A DNA stretch of 64,000 bases from Trichostrongylus colubriformis (lineage: Eukaryota; Nematoda; Chromadorea; Rhabditida; Trichostrongylidae). The notes under the pieces are model-generated. The model was given only the letters and a program-made list of their open reading frames with translations. It did not search any database and was not told the origin of the DNA. Location of the stretch: positions 45,430,591 to 45,494,590 of the forward strand of contig OZ022258.1 of NCBI GenBank assembly GCA_963978905.1, written 5' to 3'. A program made the position numbers and the translations under genes. Position 1 is the stretch's first letter. Each line of letters opens with the position of its first letter. Positions 23,591 through 35,500 of the stretch are shown here, one piece after another.

Positions 23591-24065
23591 GGCCGCCGTC
23601 AGACTTCGCGATTTTCCGTGTTGCGGCATTGCCCAATCTCAAGGTCGTAGTATCGCGCGCGAAAGTGCCGCAAATTCGCAGAGTATGACAGTCATCTCAG
23701 GCTGATCGCAATTAAAGCACGCACTGATTGCCGGCCGTGATTGCGTACCCTTGTGTCTGGTCGTCCTTCGCCGTCTGGGGTCTCCCGCATTTGCCTGAGC
23801 ATTTTCAGGGGAGGAGCTTTGGCAACGCGTACTCTGAGCTGTCTGGTGTCTGACCTCGCGGCGGGAAGCGTGTTGCCGGAGAAAAGCCAGCTGTTTTCAA
23901 GCCGGAACGCAATAACGGCCGGCGACCGGTGCGTGAGACCTCTCAGGCTTCGCAATTTCGCGTCGCCGCACTTTCGCATACGATAGTGCGACCCCGTAAT
24001 GCTGCATTGCCACGACTTCGTGTGCGGAGCGACGACACCGCAAAATCACGATGTTGACGGCGGCC
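23591..24065. mobile_element. GC-rich foldback family F2, long copy
   Basis: The left end GGCCGCCGTCAGACTTCGCG pairs with the right end (reverse complement GGCCGCCGTCAACATCGTGA). Both subterminal regions carry matching blocks (CGCGAAAGTGCCGCAAATTC against GCACTTTCGCATACG). A 177-bp copy lies at 27896-28072 with termini TTAGGC..GCCTAA. The GC-rich interior is open in short frames that I attribute to composition. Confidence 0.65.
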
Positions 24066-25656
24066 TTCCTGACCCTTAATTTGAAAGCATATCGTTAGGC
24101 GCAAGACGTGACTACAAAAAATACCATGGAATATTTATATGGCTGATCCTCCAGACGGTTTTTAGGAGGGTAAATACCCGAATGCAAATAAAAGCTGTTT
24201 CAGCCACACGTATAATCTCTTTGGACCACCGATGAATGACCATTCCGTTTCTACATGCAGGGACGGCCTCAAAAACGACTGAACTGTTTACTTGGCAAAC
24301 TTTTAGATGACGAAAACACGTTTTCATGTGAAGTGGACAACTGCGGAGAAGTGCATTTGCTTGAAGTCACGTTGCTCGCTGAATCGTTCTAGAATATTCT
24401 CCTTGGCGCGCGTTTGCCCGTTGGAGCACATTCGCGACGGAACGTTCCGGAGGTGGTCAGCTCAATCGTCTTTCCATTGCAGTGGTGCAATGGCTCGCTT
24501 TTATGCTCGATGGTTTCATTAAGTTGTTTGATTCGAGACTTCGCACAATTTCAACTTGCATTTATAAGAAATTATTCTGTACCTTCATGGTATTCAAGGA
24601 AATAGAATTCCTTTAGAAGGCCATAGTTTCTGACCTAAAAACTGCCACGAAGTAGGTTTTCCTATCGTTGTTTCTTTGTGTGCTTTAGAGCGGATCTCTT
24701 CGGTTTATTTTGTTAAATATTATTGGTTCTTGGCTGGCCAAGCTCACTGAAATTTATCCGTCGCGCTCATATTTTCGAAAGGAGGAAGACATTAAGTTTT
24801 ACCCTTCGAATGTTCGATTCTAATCAGATCTAATCGCTGCACAAGACTGGTTATTTCACTGGTGGTGGGTAAGTCGGTGTTGGTGTAGTTGTGGAGAGGG
24901 CGCTTAGAGTCCGGCGCTGTTTCTACGCTTTTTGCTTGAGAGTGAGTTGGGGAAACACTTATTACCCAAGGCTTGGATAAAATGAACACTAAAGTGCATC
25001 TAGTGATGATTCTGTGATGGTCTCAGGTGAATTACGACAACTCTGAGATGAATGCTTCCTCCCTCGACTAAATTATCACTCATTGGTTAGGATTGGCATA
25101 CTTCAGGTGAAGCCCTTGGCTAGAAGGTTAAACTGTTACTGAAGGCGCCACGGCTCCCTTTTGTAATGGTTCTGGAGTGGCTCAAATATTGTTGGATAGG
25201 GTCATTGGAGTTAAGAGCGGTTTTCTCAGAATAGAAGCGAGAAGTTATGGAAGGAGCTCGAAAAGGTCTGGAAGCCGCTGTACTCATAGGGTATGTATAA
25301 GGGTAGTTTGATGGGAAAGCCTTTCATCTGTTCACGACGTGGGACGACGCCGCTATAAGTGGTTTCCTAGGAGATGTTCAACACAGAATCAGTGATAGGA
25401 ACCACGTACAGGTGGCAGATTCGCGTTTGTATTAAGAGAGGTTGTGAGCGTCCTCATCCTTCTCATCCATTGCAGTGATTTCGAGTTCAGCGTGAAAATC
25501 CTTATTCGTGAGCCCCTTTTTGCAATCCTCGACGTATTTCTATTGATTTTCTTTATCCTATCGTGTTGCCAGTGTACGGTGCAGTTCATGAAAGATCAAG
25601 CTTCATCGTTCAACTCAGTTTCAGCTATTTTCTGGTGCTGATCTTCTGCCGTAGAG
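24066..25656. other. Intergenic between two-module gene and sti-1
   Basis: Mostly unremarkable. A minus-strand stretch ending at about 24799 reads as a plausible terminal exon (ending RLDLIRIEHSKGKT then stop) with AATAAA about 90 bases beyond. Another minus-strand frame (KDFHAELEITAMDEKDEDA then stop) ends near 25431. I cannot connect them, so both stay hypothetical. The sti-1 promoter should be at the right end; I found no clean heat-shock element. Confidence 0.3.
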
Positions 25657-27396
25657 ATGACGAACTCTCAAGAAGAGGTAAGATCGTGTCAGTTATCTTT
25701 GAAATTCATTTCAGAACGTATTCGTTTTCGCGTTTTTCCTTGCCATTAAGAACATGTTTTTTGCAGGCTGTGGCTGAGAAGAATTTAGGGAATGCAGCGT
25801 ACAAAGCGAAGAACTTTGAAGAAGCTCACAAGCATTATGACAAAGCTATTGAACTCGATCCTTCTAACATCACCTTTTATACTAATAAAGCAGGTGGACT
25901 ATCTTCCTCTGTGTATCATCGACATTTCGACATTTTTCGATTTTATTGATATTAGTTTTTTTTTCGTAATAGTATGATGATGACCATTGGTAGTAGTTCC
26001 AATAAAATGATCGTAACATTACTATTACAGCCGCTTACTTCGAAGAGCACAAATATGACGATTGTATTGAAGTTTGCAAGAAAGCTGTTGATATTGGACG
26101 AGAGCAGAGAGCTGATTTCAAATTGATCGCCAAGTGAGCTTTGTAGATAATGCGCACATCCATTCTCCATTAGGTGTCTCCATAAAATGTTTTTTCTTAT
26201 AGGGCTATGGCTCGTGCTGGAAATGCGTATTCCAAGAAGGAGGAATTGAAGGAAGCCCTAAATTGGTATGAGAAGTCCGTGTCTGAATTTAGAGATCCGG
26301 TGAGTGTTAATCATAGTTATGTTTTATCTGGGTTTTTATGGGAGCGCTTTGAAAATAGAGCACTAGCTAACGTTAAGTGTACTCCTCAAATTCCAGGAAG
26401 TAGTTAAGAAAGCAAAGGAACTGGAAAAATTGATCAAGGAAAGTGAACGAAAGGCATACATCAATCCCGAGATAGCCCAGGAAGAGAAGAACTTAGGCAA
26501 TGAGCTGTTCAAGGTATTCCTTTTGTGATTATAGCAACTCATGGCTACTTGTGCTCATTTAAAACGTTCAGAAAGGAGACTACCCTGGTGCTATGAAGCA
26601 TTACAATGAAGCTGTGAAGCGAGATCCCGAAAACGCTGTTCTCTACTCGAATCGTGCCGCATGCTACACAAAGCTTTTAGAGTTTCAGCGAGCACTCGAT
26701 GACTGCGAACAATGCATCAAACGTGATCCAAAATTCAGTGAGTTAATGACGAAATTTTCAGTATTACTATGGTTGCCTACAATCATAGAGTAGTTGCTAC
26801 GTTGGAGGCGTGTCTCTTCTTGTCACGAGTGCTCCGTTTGGCATCGTAGCTCTACATGAAATGCCTGCGACCGTAGATTTACACCAATTGACTAATACCG
26901 AAGTCTAATTGTTCTCTTTCAGTAAAAGGCTACATCCGAAAAGGTGCAGTTTTGACGGCAATGCGCGAGTGGACCAAGGCAAAGCGAGCTTATGAAGATG
27001 CGCTCGGTGTTGATCCTTCAAATGCCGAAGCTCTTGAAGGTCTACGCAATTGCTTCCGTAGCAACGATGAAGATCCAGAAAAAGCAAGTGGTTGTCTTTT
27101 GGCTTTTCAAGCATCATCGTTACTTTGACATTTCACCTTATCATATGAGCAGTATTTAGGCTAGAGAACGTGCGCTTGAAGACCCCGAGGTTCAGGCTAT
27201 TCTTCGTGACCCTGGCATGCGATTGTTGCTGGAACAGATGAGTCAAGTGAGCGATAAGTGCATATATGTAGGTCGTGGCGTTTTTACAGTGTGTTCCTTA
27301 TAGGACCCTGGAGCTGTTAGGGAGCACCTCCAGAATCCAGAAATAGCAGCGAAACTCATGAAACTCCGTGAAGCTGGTATTGTCCAAATGAGGTAA
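25657..27396 (+). CDS. sti-1: STI1/Hop co-chaperone, short nematode form
   Basis: STI1/Hop bridges Hsp70 and Hsp90 and regulates the Hsp90 ATPase in the cytosol. Nine exons join in phase: 25657-25677, 25767-25893, 26031-26133, 26203-26299, 26397-26513, 26572-26737, 26923-27083, 27160-27246 and 27304-27396, giving 323 aa. This matches the compact C. elegans type, which lacks the N-terminal TPR1-DP1 half of yeast and vertebrate Hop. Residues about 8-116 form three TPRs equivalent to TPR2A, 147-255 three TPRs equivalent to TPR2B, and 265-323 the DP2 (STI1) domain ([31 protein letters not shown]). The carboxylate-clamp residues of TPR2A appear as K12, N16, N47, K84 and R88, with the same spacing I know for human Hop, so binding to the Hsp90 C-terminal MEEVD should be kept. 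Exon 7 is followed by GCAAGT, so the intron to exon 8 is GC-AG. CCGTAG just before AGATG suggests trans-splicing. Confidence 0.95.
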
Positions 27397-27895
27397 TGGA
27401 ATTCGGCGTGACCGACTCGCTGGTTTGAACTTATGTGGATCTTCTTCCTGAGTTTCCATGTTTGATGTCTTATTAAGTTTTTAAAGTAGACAAAATATAT
27501 CCACATCACTTATAAACTGTTGCGTCTTCGAGGCATTCTGTTATCTTCCTCCATCTTCGATTTCGTGACTACGATCTTTGTGTGTGGAGCACATCTCGGT
27601 GTTTCTTCTCGTCTCGTTGTTTTTTTATGATCAGAATGAATGTTCAAATTACGTGTGAAGTTGTTATAAGAAGAGTTTTGAGCTCATATTTTGCCCTATA
27701 TTTTTGATTGTTGTTCAACTGTTGAATAACTGATGAACTTGAAATGACCTCAAAACAATAGCTGAGGTTTGAAGATGGTGTCGCAGCTTTAATTTCACAT
27801 CTTCGTTGGACCTTTCGTTTTTTGCTCCGGGCGCACCTGCAACTTCTGTTTATAGTTTCTGCTCTTTACACAGCTGGTACTATCATACGGCGAAT
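27397..27895. other. sti-1 3' flank
   Basis: T-rich 3' flank of sti-1. No separate gene is visible and I did not find a canonical AATAAA close to the stop, so the cleavage site is unclear. Confidence 0.35.
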
Positions 27896-28072
27896 TTAGG
27901 CAGCTGTTAGATTTCGCGATTCCCATTTTTGCGAATTTGTGATTCTGCGATCTTGCGGTGTCGCACTTTTGCACACGGTAATATGGTCTTGAGATTGTGC
28001 AACGCCGCAACATCGCGTACGGAGCCGCAACATCGAAAAAACGCCAAATCGCGAAGTTTGACGGCGGCCTAA
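27896..28072. mobile_element. Foldback family F2, short copy
   Basis: The termini TTAGGC and GCCTAA bracket 177 bases. The right arm AATCGCGAAGTTTGACGGCG pairs imperfectly with the left arm (CAGCTGTTAGATTTCGCG), and the blocks CCGCAACATCGCG and GTGTCGCACTTTTGCACACG resemble the ends of 23591-24065. Confidence 0.65.
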
Positions 28073-28281
28073 CCGGTCTAAAGTAGTGTTTGAGGGAAAG
28101 GGTAGCTCTGTCGATGTGCTACAGCTAGACAAGAACCGATGTGATTGACGAAATGGAATGATGCGTAACTGTGCGAAGTCATGGAAACGTGAAGGTTATA
28201 TGTTTATTGAGGACATGCAACATGGTTTCATAACTAATTCCTCGGTGGGGTCAAATAAAGTCTGGGGGGGGGAGGGAGACG

Positions 28282-28440
28282 CAACTTTGCGTCGACGTCG
28301 AAGCTCCTTTCCCTCTCTAGGCTTAGGCTCAAATTGATATCTCTCCTTCCACATGAAAAAGCATCTTTAAAAGCGTAGGTCTCATCTGCTTTAGCCTAAG
28401 TCCAGGGAGGGAAAGAAGCTCTGACGTCGGTGGAAATTTT
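28282..28440. mobile_element. Foldback family F5, copy 2
   Basis: GAAGCTCCTTTCCCTCTCT then AGGCTTAGGCT on the left pairs with AGCCTAAG then AGGGAGGGAAAGAAGCTC on the right. The stretch is preceded by a G-tract. See the matching copy at 16870-17000. Confidence 0.6.
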
Positions 28441-29588
28441 GCGTCCCCTTCCGACTTTATTCAAACCCCTTCGTGGCCGCGAAGGTTTGAAACTGTCTGC
28501 CGCCTTCGTCATTTCTTTAAACTGGTTTGGTTGTAATGAATCGAGGTGAGCAACGCAATTAAAAACGAGGTAAACAGGCCAAACCGCGGAGGTTGATCAA
28601 CCTTACTGGTTCTTTTTCATTATCGGGAATGGAATTACAGAGTACGAAAATAGTAGCGATACAAGTTCATTCGTCTTCGGTCGGTATGAGTACAATACCA
28701 TCCATTTCGTTCCTATAGACTTTTGCTTCTTAATGCCGCTGCACATACAGCTGGCTGCACCTATGTGTGAACCATTCGTTCAAGACGGAACAGTTCGTTT
28801 GAATTTGCGTATTCATGCTAAATCTTTTTTCACCTACGGTTTGAAGGGACATTCGATGGCTCATCACGTTGTAGGGGCGGGTTTCATGTGTTACCTGTAT
28901 CTTGCCATGGAGAGTAGTTTGTTCCCCTTTATGCAATAGCGTACAGTTTCTATGTGCTTGTTCAACAGTTTGAAGGTTCTTCATCCAAAAATTGCTGAAA
29001 CTGCCTCCTTTTCGTTTCTTCTGGAGCATTTTCATGGCAACAAATATTGCATTAGAAAAAATCAGCCATTTCGGATCCACTAACGACAACTGGCACCAAT
29101 GGGTTGGAAAAGAACCACGCAAAAGCTGTGACAGAGATTAGTGAGTGTTGATATGGATGAGCGCATTCGAAATTTGAGGTGATTCGAGCGGAAGTGATAT
29201 GCACGGCTCATCTCAGCGACAGATGGTTCAAATTTGAGCGATAACCTCAGTTTTTATTACTGCTGGGAAGAACTTGAAATTGTCTGTTCACCATCAGGTG
29301 CATGATAATACTTGTGCATAAATTTGGATGGCAACTCGTGACGGGACCAAAGATTGAGCATGCACTTTCCGGGCAAGTCGGCACGGCTTTGCTTGCGAAT
29401 TTCGGTCAACAATATCGATTCTAGCGTTTGTTGAGTCAGCGCTTTTCGCTCTTACGTAGACGGTCTCACCTACAATTTTGAGTCTTATCTGTTCTTTTGA
29501 TTGTACACAGCGGTATATTGACATGTACATTGTTCGTCTCTGAAATCTTCAAAATGTTGACATAGAAGTTTATGGTTTTCAGTTCACG
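28441..29588. other. Intergenic upstream of galectin exon 1a
   Basis: Both strands are open at 28730-29120 without a recognisable domain or splice context. GGTTTTCAG directly before TTCACGATGG at 29574-29591 would serve as a trans-splice acceptor for the galectin start. Confidence 0.35.
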
Positions 29589-32500
29589 ATGGCTTCAGCT
29601 CCCCCGCTTGAAGATGAGGGAAGCAATATGGTTCGAAATCCGGTGAGCGTTTATTTTGATATTTTTTTATGATTTTGAACTTCCTTCCTTTGATACGTGC
29701 CGAAACGGGGTTACCTTATCTCGAAATCTTTCTATTATATCGTTCACGCGATCTTAATCCTCCTACGTGGTATACGTATAGAGGTTGAGTTACCCCCTTT
29801 TACACTGTCTATTCGATATTTTCGTGTGAGCCGCGCTCTCTCCTTCTTCTCACAATAAAGTAATGCATAGGTCCGAACTCGTTCCCTCCTGATTTTCAAC
29901 CACTGCCATAATTTAATCATGGTTGATCGGTTATACAATTTGATGCGATCAATCTAATGGGTTTAGATGGCTGTGCCGATGTGTATGACATCTGTTATTT
30001 GTCCAAGTTAACGTCAGACACAGGTCATGATCATTGAATGGGCTTTGAGTGCTTGGCAAAGAAGAACGTTCCGGGAGCTCTCGAAACAATCTGTGGTTTC
30101 TGTGCACCTCTGGCGTTTTCCTCTCACTAATCCAGCTTATAGCCCCTCTTATTCTGAAACCTTTTCGAAAGTAAAGTTAGGTTCTGCTGATGTTCTAAGC
30201 CGATTTGGCGGAACGAGACCGCATGCAAAGTTTAAAGTAAATTTCAAGCCCATATTTTGTATGAGCTTGTCAGGTAATCTATTGTGCAAGCTCTTCAATT
30301 ATTCTGAATTCTTCGATTTTCGAATTTTCTGAAATCTATATCCAAACTCGAATCGAGCCATGCTTCCAACATCAGCTATTCTTCTTCGCGTTTTTCCCAA
30401 CATATCTTTCTAAACCATTCTAATTTTAACTGAAGCATTGAGAGATATTTGTAGGCGCTGAGATAACTAAATGTGTACAGACTGAAAATTTTCTTCCGAA
30501 AATGAGGTAGTCACCGTACTGTAGTATGGCTATGAATACAACTGCCTAGGTGAATTTCAGCGAGTTCCGTCAGGAAATCTTCCTTCTTTCCAAAATTTAT
30601 TTGGTCAGCTGTGATGCATCTTTTCTGTCTCATCTTTCTCATAGTTGTAACTCTTTCCCGCAATTCGAAACAGTTCCAATTGGTTGTTCTCGCTGGTTCT
30701 CCTTATCTCATCACCATACGCTACTAAAAATTAGTTACAACGTGTTTCTTCAACTCTGATTTTAACTATGCCAGGAACATGAAGTCTTGCTCATTTAAGA
30801 TATGTGCAATGTCTGTAACTTTTTCTGGAGTCCTGAGCATGTCAGCTCACGTCATACGTTAGGCATGTTGTTATGAAACTTGTTTGTCCCGACAGCTGTC
30901 TGGATTCGCTTTAGTGCGGGAGAAATTGCTATGAAAAAAGGTAAAATAGTGTTCCGGAGTTTTCGATCTCTCCTCTGATAGCTGTAAATTGAGTGATGGC
31001 GCTTACCCGAGTGGAACCATAAAATTCTCAGCAACTTTTGTTGAAATCTATTGGTGCGAGCAGAACCGTATCATTTAATTAGGAAACCACACAATCTGTG
31101 ATGCACTGTGAGATTAGTTTACTGCTCATTTTCTCGTGATCTGCCTCCGTTATTTTTTACTGAGTAGTTCTTGTAATTCAGTAGTACCGCATTGTTTTAA
31201 ATGCCTCTACTATCTAAAACATTTTTTTCTCATTTGTCAATAGTAGAAAATATTGTCGAAAAGCGAGTTCGCATTTGTTGTGGGAAGCAGTCCCTCTGGT
31301 AGCGAGTTAAATACATACTTGGAGATATCATCGCTATCACCGGAATGCGGCCTCACGATCAATAAGCTCACTTAGTGCTGCTTGTATTGGTGGTGTGGTC
31401 GTGTGGGCGTGTGCCATCAAGACAGAGAATTCGCAAGGCCGCGTTGAGCGCGCGCCGTGATGGCGCGAGCAACGGGCGTCATATTGGTTGAGCTCTAAGC
31501 GACCTAGTATGGGAGTAGCCATAGCTGCAGGACCTATCCAATATGACGCGCATAGCTCGTACATCGCGTCGCACACCGAACGTCTCGAAGCGAATTTTCT
31601 GTCCCAATGGCATACACCTAGGGTCGTGCGTGGCAGGTGTGTTGCGGTCGCAGCGATCGCGTACCCGAGCATGAACGCATCTGACTCCACGCTAGACTTT
31701 GCTCTTGCAAATTCTTCCAAGCCCATGTCGGTGTATGTTACACTGCTTTACCCTCAAAGGAGGACACATGTGCTTGGTCTCCACAAGGACTCATCTGGAG
31801 AAAGATGCTGGGTATCAGAAGACACTCTTCATAAGACTTGAATTTGTAGCTGTTTTGTACGATCAAGAGGATCGAGTAACATTCTGAGAGAATGAGGTGA
31901 AGGTGATGATTTGTAACTAGCTACTCAAAAGTTCTGGATTTGGATGCGTTTGTGAGATCCTACTTGTGGACTTCACACCCCGTACAGAATTGACAGTATT
32001 CGTAATTCGGTGAATTATATCTTGCTGTGCCCCACTTTGATAGCGTTTATTTTTGCTTAATGGCATAGGGAAGGCTCATAATAGACGGCTGGAAAGAAGA
32101 GGAACCCATTTTGCGAGCTATTATTGATGGCATCACACTGATTGAGCCATGTCAGAGGTTGTGCAATGGTGTGCCCAATAATTCCAGTGCGACTAGGTAA
32201 AAATGGCCTGATCACGTTGCGCGATGCCAAACTTGGTATGCCTGAATGCTATATTGAATAGATGTTTGCTGTATATTTTTATAAGGGATTTTGTCTGCGA
32301 AAGTCACAATACTTAACCCACACAGTTTGCTAGAAAAAAGGAACCGGTCTCAAATCAAACGCGAGAGAACGAATTTGCGATATAAAATACGAATTTATGT
32401 TCCTGACACCAGCTATTGGTCACATAATTCTTTTCCTATACTGTACAGTACTGAGTGGTTGCCAGCAATCCTGTTGCATTATGTCAGTTCTGAGAAGATT

Positions 32501-35500
32501 CTCGTGTTCGAAGGTCATTGATGGGTCTATAAATCTAACTGTTTTTCTTTGCTGTGTTTGTCTTAGACGATGCGGCCGCTCGTTTATCACTTGATTATAT
32601 CACTTCAAATAGATTATGATTCTAACATGCTCCGAAACGGCTGGGAGGTATGCTCTCGACCCAGAGTAGCTCTATTCGATGTGCTTAAATATTAAGTGAC
32701 TTTCATGGATGAGAACTCCTCGGAGCAACCGCCTTGTTTTCATGGACTCAAACGCCAAACTTCAGAGCTTTTTAGACAGATTCTGAAAGCCTCCGCTGAG
32801 CCATTTAAGTGGGGTCAGCCCCGCCTGATCCACTGGATCAGTCTGGATTAATGAAGCAGGACAAGGGTGGCTTTGATGTCTCCGGAAAGTTACCAGCGGT
32901 TGTATCGTCGATAGAATGAAGGGATCGGATGAGTTTGTCTGGACCAGTTTGAGGAATGGCAGTTTGACTATAGCAATTTTCGGGACCAGGGTGAGACCAA
33001 CAGCAGTTGGATTGCATAAATCACATACTTTTCTGAATAAAAGTCATCGAGAAAAACGCGATCGAGAACAGCGAAAACCTGCTTGAGAAATCGACCATTC
33101 ATATAAGGTTGGCGGTACTGCATTCTTTTATGGAGGTAGTCTTCAAGGGAACCGGTCCATACGGTCTTGTGTTTTCTGTTAGCAGTCTGATGTCAATCAT
33201 ATAAGTTCGAGCGGTTTTTCACTTTTTCGAAGGGTGCACAAACTTGCTACGAATTTTCAAAAGAATACGTCAATACATTGTGTGCTGTAAGCCTTTAACT
33301 CTTCAGCTCACCAAAAATACGTCGAAGGACCTGTTTACTTCCATTTAAAAAAATAGGTTTCCTCAGTCTTTTCGAAAGTTGGGTGTTGTCGAAGCTGTGC
33401 TCTGCTAACTCGTTCCGGCGCTGTATGACACTGTTTCTCGGAAGAAAAGTTTCTCAGAAATTGTTATTTATATTTTCACCTTTGTTTTCCTACGGCTTTG
33501 CTGACGAGGATTGGTTGGCGTAGGATAGAGCCCAGTCAGTGTCACCAGGTGTGAATGGGTTCTTCCGAAGATTCACTTGCTAGGGAAGCATAAGGGACAG
33601 CCCCTCATCTCGGTCTAGTTTCATGCAAGAAGGCGACACGTTGGAGATGACTCATAAACTTTTACATTGTCATCACATCACATAATTATCGTCTCAATAC
33701 TCGTAATGTGGCTCTGGTATGGTTATTGTCCGACTGGCGCGTTGACCTTGGTATAAATATCGAAAAGGACCAAATACGGAACATTTTGGAGTTTTGAAAA
33801 CTTTAAGATCGTCAAACTTTTTGACTTGTTTTTTTTTTCAAATATGGAAATTTAATGCTTTTTTGTGATGGTGAAGTATCAGTGTAGCACTATTTTGTAG
33901 CCCTCGGTCTGACGAACTGTCATGCATTTCTTGTAATTCTTGAAAAGACTATCAAAACTGATCGCTCATACTACACCCGCAGTACTTAGTGCTATAATCT
34001 GTGCTGTTTCTGCCATCACTACTTCGATGGGATCGATTATTCAGTATTTTTTGAGAAGAATTATTCAGTATTCCTTTCACTTCATGTACCTTACTGAGAG
34101 AGCCAGGTTATCAACTAGCTGTACGCTCCGAGAATCTGATTTTGCTTGTCTACCCTTTTGCACACTTATTTTCGCTTTCAAAGGTGAATCCGTTTTTTGT
34201 GAGATTCCAATCTGGCCACTGTTGCAGATTCAGTATGTGTGACGTGATCATGATGGGTGTGTTTTCATCTTTCTGGAACTTCCGTAGCATTGGAAGATTG
34301 TGCATTTTAGAAGACTTCCTTTTCCCATTGATCATGTCATCGATTAGCAAGCAGCCTTTTGTTCTCATGATGAATGTTCTTACTTCTTCTCTGGGTGACG
34401 TGCCATACGTGCCTCACCCCTTTCTCATACTGTACTGGATAGCAGTGGTTGCTTCTGTTTTTCACACTATTTTGGTCACTTTATTAGTTCTTTTGTGTAA
34501 CTGTAAAGAGCCTTGAGTTGCTGAGAAGACTTCTTTTGTACTTCCTCTGCAGATGAAAATCAGTTCCCCGGATTTTCTATAACCCCACCCAGTCGACTCC
34601 TCGACTTTCGCCTGCATTTAGTTCTCCCGTAAATTCACGGAACGGGAGAATGTATAGGAGCAGTAGTCTTGGTACACTGCAACCGCTTCTCCTCCTCTGT
34701 GAATCTTAGCTCAACCCGCTTTGAACGTCCACCGCACGCGCCACGCTTTTGTGGGCACTTAGGAGACTCAGCGATCTATAACTCCAATCAAGTTCTTTGC
34801 TGACGACTACCTTCGCTTGTTATTGTCAGGGCACCCAACCTCTTTCGCTCCCCGCATTTGGTACTGATAGCTCACCTTGCCCATATGATTGATTCAACGT
34901 TTCAACTCGGCGCTCTTTCACCATTCTGGAATTGCACGATCATTTGCGAATCATGGGTGAAATTCTAGTTTTCCTGAAGTGATTGGTTGCATAGAAAAAT
35001 CTCTTGAGACCAACGATTTGCACTATTCGCTGTTGTCACAAAGTTCGCGGTGTTCATTGACCTCCCGACAACGTTTCATTGTTGTTGTTTTTTACGCAGT
35101 TGCAAAACGGGGTGAGGATTCGTATTGTGTAATTTTGAAAGTATAGCCTCATGCCAGGGCGCGAGTCGTAATCCGTATCGCTTTGGCTGTTGAAACTAGT
35201 TGTTGCGACCAGCTGGCCTCACAATTTAGACTTGTACTTCAACCACTAGTTGTGTCCGTGCATTCATGTGGCATTGAGTGAGCATATTATATCCGGTTCT
35301 GTCCTGATTAGGGTAGAACTAAGCCGTTTGCCCTTCCTATTTTCTTCCCATTTGCTCAGTCGCATTTTGGTAGGACGTACAATGATGGGCTGTTGTTTGC
35401 CGGTCTTCTGGACGCCTTTTTCTGTGCTTACAGATCGATATTGCCGTTCTGTTTCTTTTATTGAGACGTTTTCTTTGCTTTAGTCAATATTTATGCAAAA

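Noticed and set aside
25200..25650. Heat-shock elements upstream of sti-1
   Set aside because: Only loose TTC/GAA groupings with wrong spacing (for example TTCTCAGAA) were seen; no proper nGAAnnTTCn array.
28730..29122. 130-codon minus frame with overlapping plus frame
   Set aside because: There is no domain, no splice context and mutual antisense openness; kept only as intergenic.
31337..31726. 129-codon minus frame overlapping a 117-codon plus frame
   Set aside because: Both strands are open in a GC-rich block, which points to few stop codons by composition; there are no splice signals or homology.
33940..34516. Hydrophobic plus-strand frames suggesting a membrane protein
   Set aside because: Hydrophobicity follows from T-rich intron sequence; frames overlap each other and lack splice signals.
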